A DNA stretch of 12,205 nucleotides from Phoronis ovalis (Eukaryota > Phoronida > Phoronidae). The position numbers were made by a program, and so were the translations under genes. Location: the NCBI GenBank assembly GCA_028565635.1, contig JAOXYB010046959.1, positions 1 to 12,205 on the forward strand. The letters are read 5' to 3'. Position 1 is the first letter of the stretch, and the number at the start of each line of letters is the position of its first letter. Below, in pieces: positions 1-6,551 of this stretch. Under the pieces are notes generated by a model. The model saw only the letters and a program-made list of their open reading frames with translations, was not told the DNA's origin and did no database searches.

Positions 1-60
1 CAGACAACTGAATTTTCAAAAGCAGTGAATTATCTGTTCTGTCATTACAACTGCAGTTCA
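1..60 (+). CDS. Exon 1 (partial): early part of FN3 domain a
   Basis: This is the 3' end of an exon cut by the window edge, and frame 1 is the only open frame. It encodes 20 residues ending YLFCHYNCSS, with two cysteines and an NCS sequon. It stops at a strong donor, TCA|GTGAGT, in phase 0, matching the phase-0 acceptor at 194. Placed ahead of exon 2, it would supply the B-C region of an FN3 fold. Confidence 0.6.
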
Positions 61-193
61 GTGAGTGGTATTTTATTGTGAGAAATCAAAAGCGAAAATT
101 AAGATATGCGTAATCCTTTGAGATTCTCAAATACCCTTATTAAGTGTATCTCTACCAACAAATTCATGGTATCTTTCTGTTTTGAAATTGTAG

Positions 194-401
194 AAAATTG
201 AAGAAAGGTATAGAAATGGTATTATTTTAGCATATGAAATTGAAGGAGGAGAAACAATCGAAGATCAGTCATCCGGCATTTCAGTGTCAAAAAAAGTGTA
301 CCTCTATAATAACAAAAGCTACACGATCTCGTTAAGAGCTGCCACGGGACAAAAATTATTTTCAAATCGATCTGGAATATACATCCCAAAACAGACAGAA
401 G
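194..401 (+). CDS. Exon 2: C-terminal two thirds of FN3 domain a
   Basis: The acceptor is TTGTAG|AAA (phase 0) and the donor CAGAAG|GTAGAT (phase 1). The exon gives 69 residues plus one base. It contains NGIILAYEIE, a typical FN3 C-C' strand, and YTISLRAATG near the end, a typical FN3 F strand and turn, followed by a G-strand-like SNRSGIYIP. The start at 194 was preferred over an acceptor at 230 because it keeps the FN3 C strand intact and fits the phase-0 donor at 61. Two sequons (NKS, NRS) are present. The surrounding introns are 133 and 363 bases. Confidence 0.8.
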
Positions 402-764
402 GTAGATGTCATAAAAGTGTTAATAGAAGATTCAATCTGCTCACTGTGTCACCAGAACGTGCCAAATTTGAATCAGTATAACAAGAAGAATTTAATTCGT
501 GATAACAGAAAATATTATGTTTTTGAAATGATTGCATGTCGCCTGTTTCATTTTATTATGTGAAATGTATATGGAATGTGGCTAGCATGTGACTGGGTAC
601 AGTAATACAACTTAAAATTTTGATTCTTGATATGTATGAGTCAAGAAATCAAAGTCCAAGGCTGAGGAATGGTAGCTAGGCTACATTTGACACCACTCGC
701 TAAATCCTGTTTCTGTTAGTGGACAATCAATTAATTAATTTATTATTCGTTATTTCTATTGAAG
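402..764 (+). other. Intron between FN3 domains a and b
   Basis: Phase-1 intron of 363 bases with donor GTAGAT and acceptor TTTCTATTGAAG. It is AT-rich and shows no repeat or RNA gene that I can see. A second acceptor-like site (TTCTGTTAG) lies at about 719. Its use would add about 15 mostly hydrophobic residues before the domain start and is less plausible. Confidence 0.65.
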
Positions 765-919
765 CTCCTGCTGCTCCTGCGTATGTAGCTGCTATTGTGT
801 TAAATAGTTCTGCTGTACTTATGAAATGGCAGCAAACAGAGGGAAATGACCAAGAGTTACCAACAACATACACTGTGTTTTGGTGCAAAGGCACTGCAAA
901 ATGCAAATACAATTCAGAC
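765..919 (+). CDS. Exon 3: N-terminal half of FN3 domain b
   Basis: Phase-1 acceptor, phase-0 donor (TCAGAC|GTGAGT). With the split Ala codon it encodes 52 residues. The exon opens with a Pro/Ala-rich domain edge (APAAPAYV), followed by a B strand with the FN3 core tryptophan (AVLMKWQQ) and a C strand PTTYTVFWC. The Cys of FWC is followed six residues later by another Cys (KGTAKC). That pair inside the C-C' region is uncommon in ordinary FN3 domains but recalls class I cytokine-receptor-type modules; this comparison is from memory and not verified. One NSS sequon is present. Confidence 0.85.
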
Positions 920-1254
920 GTGAGTTAAATTTAGTTTTATTCAATAAATAGAAATAAAGGTTACTAGAATTACTGGTCGAGTGTTGTTCAAAACTATAAA
1001 ACAGGAGAGCAAACATATATTATTTTTACTGTTATAGAGATACTATTCTGATCAGTGAAACATTTTTGTACCTATTTTAGCAGTTAAGATTACTTTTTGA
1101 AGTCTCTGAATGATGCCAACTCCATGCTGCCAATATGTGACCATCATTATGTAACATTAGAGAAAGAAAACTAAATTTCAGTTATGTTCAAGTAGATGTC
1201 ACTGTGTTCATGCAGGTATTTACTCGACATCAGGCTATATTTTTATTCTTACAG
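920..1254 (+). other. Intron inside FN3 domain b
   Basis: Phase-0 intron of 335 bases, from GTGAGT to a good polypyrimidine acceptor (TTTTTATTCTTACAG). AT-rich; I see no repeat or RNA gene in it. Confidence 0.75.
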
Positions 1255-1429
1255 AGCGACTTGTATTCTGAAATTGTACCAGCTGATGAAAGAAAAATTG
1301 TCCTCAATGTAAACACCACAGAACACAATTCTGTGAATGTTGAATACTGGTTCAGTGTTAGTGCGAATAACGATCTTGGTCGCAGCTCAGGAATGATCTC
1401 CAGTGAGTGTGTATACAAACCTGCTAATG
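1255..1429 (+). CDS. Exon 4: C-terminal half of FN3 domain b
   Basis: Phase-0 acceptor and a strong phase-1 donor (AATG|GTAAGT). It encodes 58 residues plus one base. The segment VEYWFSVSANNDLGRSS is a classic FN3 F strand plus F-G turn; the preceding KIVLNVNTT is the E strand. It completes the domain begun in exon 3, giving a domain of about 110 residues, slightly longer than the usual 90-100 because of the Cys-containing insert. It has one NTT sequon and one more cysteine near its end (SECVYKP). Confidence 0.88.
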
Positions 1430-2090
1430 GTAAGTAAGTGCTTGTAATTTGCGCTGCGCATTTCATTTTTAAAAAATAGATTTTTCCATCCGCTTTCCGT
1501 AACATTAATTCTCATTTATAAAATAATCTCAATGCTGTGCAAAGAAAGTACCTCAAGAACTGAAGATTATTCTGTATCCTATTCACAGTTAATGTTTTGT
1601 GCTGTTATTATAACAAAAATGTTTTTGTTATTCGTGTTTGAAGATTTCCTCTGGAAAAATAACCAATCCCAAATGACATAATTTGTACTTTTGCCCTGGA
1701 TAAACAGTCCTATGAAATTTTGGCAAATATCATTTTAAAAAAATGATGATTAAGTTATTTCCTTTTCCTTATTCAATAATGGAAAAAGAAGCTTTTCCTT
1801 ATTTAGGAAGGAAAAGGGAGCTAATAGGAGTCTTAAGAACATTTATTGTGATCCGAATAAGGAAAAAAAACATTCCAGCATCATTTTGTTTGTATGTCAC
1901 AGATATTGAAATCTTTGTGTTTTACTAGACAAGTTCTACTTTTAAAATGCTTAAAACTTTGCATCTCAACTAACACATAACTATACAAATTATATCTTTG
2001 TTATGTCTATTACTGGGCATGTTACTTATAAGGTTTACCTATGATTTCATGTTTGTTCTGAAGATTCAGTGTGTTCCCTTCTTATTTAAG
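1430..2090 (+). other. Intron between FN3 domains b and c
   Basis: Phase-1 intron of 661 bases, the longest in the ectodomain part. It contains a small cluster of TTTTCCTTATT motifs, with a perfect 12-base inverted pair at 1763-1774 and 1855-1866 and another direct copy near 1795-1806. A 61-codon open frame here (1743-1928) does not look like coding sequence. No other feature seen. Confidence 0.7.
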
Positions 2091-2249
2091 GGCTGTCTCC
2101 ACCCGAGTTAAAAAAGTCTTTGTTAAAGGAGGACAATATGATTGCTGTTGACTGGTCAGCAATTGAGTGTGAAGACAAAAATGACAGTATAATTTATTAT
2201 GAAATTTGGTTCTGCGAGGTACATACAGACAATAAAGACATCTGCCAGA
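2091..2249 (+). CDS. Exon 5: N-terminal half of FN3 domain c
   Basis: Acceptor CTTATTTAAG and donor CCAGA|GTAAGA, phase 1 at both ends. The split Gly codon leads into GLSPPELKK, a typical FN3 start. A B strand with core Trp (MIAVDWSAIE) and a C strand IIYYEIWFC follow. As in domain b, an aromatic-Cys is followed by a second Cys (C...DIC), and the intron falls just after it. The exon is too broken by an early stop in its other frames to be anything else. One NDS sequon. Confidence 0.85.
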
Positions 2250-2490
2250 GTAAGATTTATGACATTGTGTTAAATTTTAAAATCCGAAGCTGACAGAGGC
2301 AAACTATAACCAAAACAAGAACCAGTAAAAAGTACCAGTAGTGACATCAAGCATAAGACTTATAAGCTCCAACAGAAGCAGTTGTAATTATTATAAATAT
2401 ATGTATTTGTTCTCTCAGTACATTATTTCAGTAAAATATGTAATTGGTCTAAGCAGATAATCAAATGTGTTATAATGCATCTTTATGCAG

Positions 2491-2646
2491 CTGGAACCGA
2501 AAAGCATGAAATGGCTAATGGCAATGAAACTCAACACATAATATCCAAAGACATCAAAGCTGACAGTCAGTATCTGGTATGGGCAGTGAGTGTTACGGAC
2601 TCTGGTAAAAGTAGAGAGAGCAAAGAAGTTAAGGTAGTTACCTCAG
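2491..2646 (+). CDS. Exon 6: C-terminal half of FN3 domain c
   Basis: Acceptor TTTATGCAG and donor CCTCAG|GTATGT, phase 1 at both ends. It encodes 51 full codons plus shared ones. SQYLVWAVSVTDSGKS is the F strand and turn; KEVKVVTS is the G strand leading to the membrane. It pairs with exon 5 to make the membrane-proximal FN3 domain. One NET sequon. The 241-base intron before it (2250-2490) shows nothing notable. Confidence 0.87.
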
Positions 2647-3199
2647 GTATGTCATTACATATTTAATTAAATACTAGAGGTGTTTTTTTAAAGGACTCAA
2701 GACTACTGTTTGTAAGAAACCCAGACCCTCCACCTACGAATTGCAATTTTTGTGTAAATCATTTTTGACATTTACAAAATAATATTGTTTCAGATTTTTA
2801 AAATTTTGCTTTTTGAAATTTTTTAATAATTAAATGTTCTAATTTTGTTAAACACATTTTGTCCAAGGTTGCTTATTATCAGTTCATAATCAAATTTGTT
2901 ACTTTGAAATTACACTATTATTAAATAAGATGAAATTTTTTCTATCCTACTTCGTGTTGCTAGTTGAAAATGAGACTGGAAGCAAAAGAGTATTATTTTT
3001 GTTGATTAAAATCCTTTTAGTGACTCTGCAAAAACAGCCAACGTGAACTGTTTGTATGAGAATGATTTGTTTTCCATTATCTCTCAAGAAAACATTTAGA
3101 ATCTATGAGAAAAGAGAAATGATCACAATGAGCATGCAATTCTCTAGTTCAGAAGCCTGAACTTATAACAATGTTCTTTCCTTTTGTTTTTATTTTCAG
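2647..3199 (+). other. Intron before the transmembrane exon
   Basis: Phase-1 intron of 553 bases, from GTATGT to TTTATTTTCAG. Very AT-rich, with many A/T runs around 2770-2950. No repeat element or RNA gene recognised. Confidence 0.75.
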
Positions 3200-3287
3200 G
3201 TTACACTCCATCGGAGATAACTGGTGTTGTTGTTGGTGCTCTTATTTTAGCAGTACTGGTTGGCTTTGGCATATTTTTTATCTTCAA
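3200..3287 (+). CDS. Exon 7: transmembrane helix
   Basis: Phase-1 acceptor (TTTTCAG) and phase-2 donor TTCAA|GTATGG. The exon encodes a short extracellular stub (GYTPSE) and then a run of about 23 hydrophobic residues from ITGVVVGALILAV through GIFFIF, followed by Lys-Lys across the splice. This is a clear type I membrane anchor with a basic stop-transfer. The donor at 3288 was chosen because phase 2 fits the next exon exactly. If the intron is retained, the frame continues 33 residues to a stop at 3387. Confidence 0.88.
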
Positions 3288-3601
3288 GTATGGAAGCGTT
3301 GTGACTGTTGTATCAAATTGTATTTCACTTATACTATTTACCAGAGCCTTTTTTATCAATATTTTACAATTACCTAATTGGAAATAGAAATTTTTGGTTA
3401 GTGAGTAATACTGTAATACTACATCAATATGTGACACTTTGATTGAATGTATGAGACAAGTTTCTTTCTTTTGTAAACACTTCAAGGGGTTACAATTAAA
3501 AGAGAAATTTTCTATTTATTTAAGAGAGTGTTTGTTGAAAATGGTACTGGACAAGCCACTAATACATGAATTACTATTTAGCTATCTTTTGTTTATTTTA
3601 G
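3288..3601 (+). other. Intron after the transmembrane exon
   Basis: Phase-2 intron of 314 bases, GTATGG to TTTATTTTAG. The reading frame of the transmembrane exon stays open for 33 codons into it, ending with a stop at 3385-3387. Otherwise plain AT-rich sequence. Confidence 0.65.
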
Positions 3602-3686
3602 AAAATGGGGCCAAGAAATTCGCCAGTTTTGTAAAACTAAATATCCAATAAGAATGCCTGGTGATGGAGATAAAGATGTTACGCTG
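3602..3686 (+). CDS. Exon 8: juxtamembrane cytoplasmic segment
   Basis: Acceptor TTTATTTTAG and donor ACGCTG|GTAGGT (phase 0). It encodes 28 residues beginning KKWGQEIRQF and ending with the Pro-containing stretch KYPIRMPGDG. A basic/aromatic segment followed by prolines directly inside the membrane is where class I cytokine receptors carry the JAK-binding Box 1. The match is only positional and compositional, with no convincing Box 1 consensus. It would be too short to be found as an open frame on its own and was recovered from phase. Confidence 0.78.
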
Positions 3687-3871
3687 GTAGGTACATTGTA
3701 TGGAACAAAAAAGGCGGTGACAAAAAAAAAATCAAATTTGAATTATTTATAATTATTTGAATTAATTGCCATTGTGGTGTCACAGTTACGATGCAGAAAA
3801 AATGTCTGAAAACTACATGTACTGTACTTAAAATGGATGTAACAACAGTTTATAACCCGTGTGTTTTTCAG

Positions 3872-4006
3872 GGGCATAATACTTCCAGTGATGATCAATA
3901 CTGCAGAACTTTGCCTGGTGATTCATCCCTAAATATAGCTGGTTCGCAGACTGCTTCAGGTGTTCAAAGGCAAAATGAAAATGAGAAAAACCAACAGAAA
4001 GTAAAG
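3872..4006 (+). CDS. Exon 9: proximal cytoplasmic tail
   Basis: Acceptor GTGTTTTTCAG, phase 0 at both ends. It encodes 45 polar residues (GHNTSSDDQYCRTLPGD, then a Gln/Asn/Lys-rich end NEKNQQKVK). One tyrosine (QYCRTL). The donor is ambiguous: AAG|GTATAC at 4007 or AAA|GTAAAG at 4001, both phase 0, differing by two residues (VK). This is the last exon common to both tail versions. The 185-base intron before it holds nothing notable. Confidence 0.75.
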
Positions 4007-4805
4007 GTATACTTAAGTCTAATGTAGCTGTGTGGGTCCTGATACATAAAATCTGAAAATTAATATTTTGTTCAGAGCAATATTCTGAGACATAGTTTTG
4101 TAGCTGTGTACAGCTGTATGTTAGGATATTATTTGATGCGTATATACTGGGCATTTGAGTACATGCTACAATTAAATTCCCCAAAGCCTCTTATATATTT
4201 TTGACCATTTTCAAAAGTGTATAATGCAAAATCTTATGTTCAACAGCTTACTATACTGGCAGTTTGATATCCGATATTTAACATATCCAGTGATATATCC
4301 AATTCTCAACTTACATGGGAAAGCCATCAAAACCTTTTCTGTAACAGCCCACCGCTTTGACTCAAATCCGCCGTAAGATGTCCCTTGCACTTGTGATAAG
4401 AGTTCTGCCACAAATTGAACTCAAAATCATTTCCCAGCCACAACCTTGGCAATTTAATCAAAAAGTGTCGGAGCCATAAATTATTAACTTTTTTGATCAC
4501 AAATGTGCACAGACGGGAAAGAAAGTTTCAGTTTTATATAATTTGCTCATCTTAAACATGGCTCTATGGAACTCCAGATTGATCAAATACTAGTTTCTCT
4601 CATTTGTGCTCTATGGTTGTGGAAATAAACATTACTTGGGCATTATAACAAATTATGGTACTTTTAACCACTGTGCATACTGAGTCTGGATAACTCTCGA
4701 ATAAGTATCGATCAGCACATGTCCTATTTGATGGATGTCTGGATTTTGTGAAATAAGCAAAATATTATTAATTATAACTTGTATTATTGTACTTGAATAT
4801 TGTAG
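4007..4805 (+). other. Intron 9 containing first copy of the duplicated block
   Basis: Phase-0 intron of 799 bases. From about 4151 onward it matches the sequence from 5564 onward at high identity. It includes at about 4386-4460 one arm of an inverted-repeat element whose opposite arm lies at about 5486-5566. An AATAAA hexamer is at 4624-4629. The first 140 bases have no counterpart in the second copy. Confidence 0.7.
4386..4460 (-). repeat. Right inverted-repeat arm, copy A
   Basis: Same arm in the first copy (TGCACTTGTGATAAGAG through TTTCCCAGCCACAACC). It shares the ATAAGAGTTCTGCCA segment with the 5485-5566 arm, a segment altered in the copy B right arm. Confidence 0.8.
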
Positions 4806-4880
4806 AATCAGAAGAGGAGTCTACACAACAGCTTGGCAGACAGTGGGAAGGGCGATTCTGCTTCTCGAGACTATACGAAG
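4806..4880 (+). CDS. Exon 10A: cytoplasmic tail, duplicated exon
   Basis: A 75-base, 25-residue exon, phase 0 on both sides, between TATTGTAG and AAG|GTTTGT. The product starts NQKRS and ends RDYTK, rich in Ser and Asp. It is paralogous to exon 10B, with 20 of 25 residues identical. The tyrosine next to the 3' splice border (DYTK) is conserved in both. It is symmetrical, so inclusion or skipping preserves frame. Confidence 0.82.
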
Positions 4881-5104
4881 GTTTGTTTTACAATAAATAG
4901 TTTTATATATTAATTATAAATTCAAAAACTTCATTGCTTTTATGGTTAATGTTTTATCTCAAGATTGTTAAATATATCTGTTTTTCTCAGTGGGATTCAA
5001 CACCTGTGACATAACATCTGTTAGAGAAATGAACCTTAGGGTATTAGACAAGTTTTAGTTCTATAGTCTGATTGCGCTTTATTATCATGATTTACTTCTT
5101 ATAG

Positions 5105-5497
5105 GGAAGAGTTAGGAAATCAGACCCCACAGAGACAGATTCAGAGGATTATGGAAAATTTGGATACAACGATAAACTAAATAGCAACAACGGCGACCAT
5201 ACTGTGCCTAACAAAACCCAAGATGTAACCATTGCGATGGCCATGGTATCAACTTGCCCCAATGAGGAAAGGATCAATTTCCGGAAAGCAATACCTGTAA
5301 ACAAGATGGTTAACTCCTCAGCAGATACTAGATGCAAACCCGCTCGAGTGCGGACAGATCCCAATAATGTAGATAAAGAGGTAGAACAAGAACTTCTAGA
5401 TTCTGTAAGTGACGATCAAAATGATGATTCTGGATCTCAGGATATTTACGATTTTCCAGGAGAAAGAGACAACTTGTATAAAATATATTTTGCTTAG
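5105..5497 (+). CDS. Exon 11A: truncated alternative C-terminus
   Basis: Acceptor CTTCTTATAG, phase 0. It encodes 130 residues and then TAG. Residues 1-126 are paralogous to exon 11B residues 1-130; the last four (IYFA) and the stop come from unrelated sequence that belongs to an inverted-repeat arm. Tyrosines: Y16 and Y21 (EDYGKFGYND, shared with B), Y115 (DIYDFPG), Y125 and Y128. The acidic stretch EVEQELLDSVSDDQNDD is shared. No donor is needed, so it would be a terminal exon; the nearest downstream AATAAA is at 6046. It could be a real short isoform or a decayed copy that is usually skipped. Confidence 0.72.
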   Translation, partial: GRVRKSDPTETDSEDYGKFGYNDKLNSNNGDHTVPNKTQDVTIAMAMVSTCPNEERINFRKAIPVNKMVNSSADTRCKPARVRTDPNNVDKEVEQELLDSVSDDQNDDSGSQDIYDFPGERDNLYKIYFA

Positions 5498-5566
5498 AAA
5501 TTGTCAAGTTGTGGCTGGGAAATTATTTTGAATGCAATTTTTGGCAGAACTCTTATGACAAGTGCA
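5485..5566 (+). repeat. Left inverted-repeat arm at duplication junction
   Basis: Sequence from about 5492 (GCTTAGAAATTG) to TGACAAGTGCA at 5566 is the reverse complement, with few mismatches, of about 5792-5868 and of about 4386-4460. The shared core is GTGGCTGGGAAATTATTTTG. The arm begins within the last codons of exon 11A and contains its TAG stop. It has no counterpart upstream of copy A at 4151. Confidence 0.85.
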
Positions 5567-5791
5567 TTTGAGTACATGCTACAATTAAATTCTCCAAAGC
5601 CTCTTATGTATTTTTCACCATTTTCAGACATATTTAATTCAAAATCATATGTTCCACAGCATCCTGGCAGTTAGAAATCCAATATTTAACATAACACCAG
5701 TGATATATCCAATTCTCGACATGGGAAAGCCATCAAAACCTTTTATGTAACAGCCCACCGCTTTGACTCAACTCCACCGCAAGATGTCCCT

Positions 5792-5868
5792 TGCACTTGT
5801 CACAAGTTCTCCAAAAATTGCATTCAAAATAATTTCCCAGCCACAACCTTGGTAATTTCTAATCAGAA
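5792..5868 (-). repeat. Right inverted-repeat arm, copy B
   Basis: Opposite arm to 5485-5566, running from TGCACTTGTCACAAG through TTTCCCAGCCACAACC to about TAATCAGAAGG. Together the arms enclose about 225 bases, giving a roughly 385-base foldback or MITE-like unit. Clear target-site duplications were not identified. Confidence 0.8.
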
Positions 5869-6045
5869 GGTGTCGATCAGAGCCATAAATTAGTAACTTT
5901 TTTGATCACAAAGCCTAAGGTGCACAGAGGAGAAAGAAAGTTTCAGTTTTATACAATTTGTTCATCTTAAACATTGCTCTATGGAATTCCAGATTGATCA
6001 AATACTAGTTTAATTAATCTCTCATTTGTGCTCTATGGTTGTGGA

Positions 6046-6051
6046 AATAAA
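6046..6051 (+). promoter_or_regulatory. Candidate poly(A) signal for the short isoform
   Basis: AATAAA about 550 bases after the exon 11A stop, within GGAAATAAACATT. The identical hexamer exists in copy A intron at 4624-4629, so it predates the duplication and may have no function there. Confidence 0.25.
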
Positions 6052-6225
6052 CATTACTTGGGCATTATAAGAAATTATGGTACTTTTAACCACTGTGCAC
6101 AAGTCTGGATAACTCCCGGCTATAAGTATCAGCACGTGTCCTATTTGATGGATGTCTGGATTTTGTGAAATAAGCAAAATATTATTAATTATAACTTTTA
6201 TTATCATTGTACTTGAATATTATAG

Positions 6226-6300
6226 AATCAGAAGAGGAGTCAACGTGACAGCTTGGCAGACAGTGGGAAAGCCGATTCTGCTTCTCCAGACTATACAAAG
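6226..6300 (+). CDS. Exon 10B: cytoplasmic tail, duplicated exon
   Basis: 75 bases, 25 residues, phase 0 on both sides, between AATATTATAG and AAG|GTTTGT. It differs from 10A at eight nucleotides and five residues (L/Q, H/R, N/D, G/A, R/P). It could follow exon 9 directly, be joined to exon 11B, or follow exon 10A, always in frame. Confidence 0.85.
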
Positions 6301-6551
6301 GTTTGTTTTACAATAAATAGATTTATATAATTATAAATTCAAAAACTTCATTGTTTTTATGATTAATGTTTTATCTCAAGATTGTTAAATATATCTGTTT
6401 TTCTCAGTGGGATTCAACACCTGTGACATAACATCTTTTAGAGAAATGAACCTAATTAGGGTATCAGACAAGTTTTAGTTCTGAGTGGCAGTTAAAAATA
6501 TAAGCTGCTATAGTCTGATTGCGCTTTATTATCATGATTTACTTCTTATAG

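Larger units (their letters stand above)
4151..5484 (+). repeat. Tandem duplication, copy A
   Basis: A block of about 1.33 kb carrying the end of intron 9, exon 10A, the intron and most of exon 11A. It recurs 1413-1447 bases downstream. Introns and exons are both well conserved, including exon borders, the ACAATAAATAG run after the first donor and the phase-0 splice sites. Its right edge falls inside the last exon, at the Lys codon 5480-5482. Confidence 0.9.
5498..6225 (+). other. 3' UTR of short form / intron leading to set B
   Basis: 728 bases between the exon 11A stop and exon 10B. It holds the foldback unit and then intron sequence duplicated from 4461-4805. For the short form it would be 3' UTR with AATAAA at 6046-6051; for the long form it would be part of a long intron spanning 4007-6225. 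Confidence 0.6.

Noticed and set aside
231-401. Exon 2 starting at the TATTTTAG acceptor (231)
   Set aside because: It would need a phase-2 donor that exon 1 does not have and would remove the FN3 C strand; the acceptor at 193 fits both.
719-764. Exon 3 starting at the TTCTGTTAG acceptor instead of 765
   Set aside because: It is phase-compatible, but it would insert about 15 hydrophobic residues between two FN3 domains; the later acceptor starts exactly at a typical domain edge.
3201-3485. 94-codon minus-strand frame over the transmembrane exon
   Set aside because: Shadow of the + strand exon; the + strand gives a clean membrane helix with matching splice phases.
3828-4184. 118-codon open frame on the minus strand
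   Set aside because: It lies opposite exon 9 and its introns, has no recognisable domain, and the + strand exon has matching phases and splice sites.
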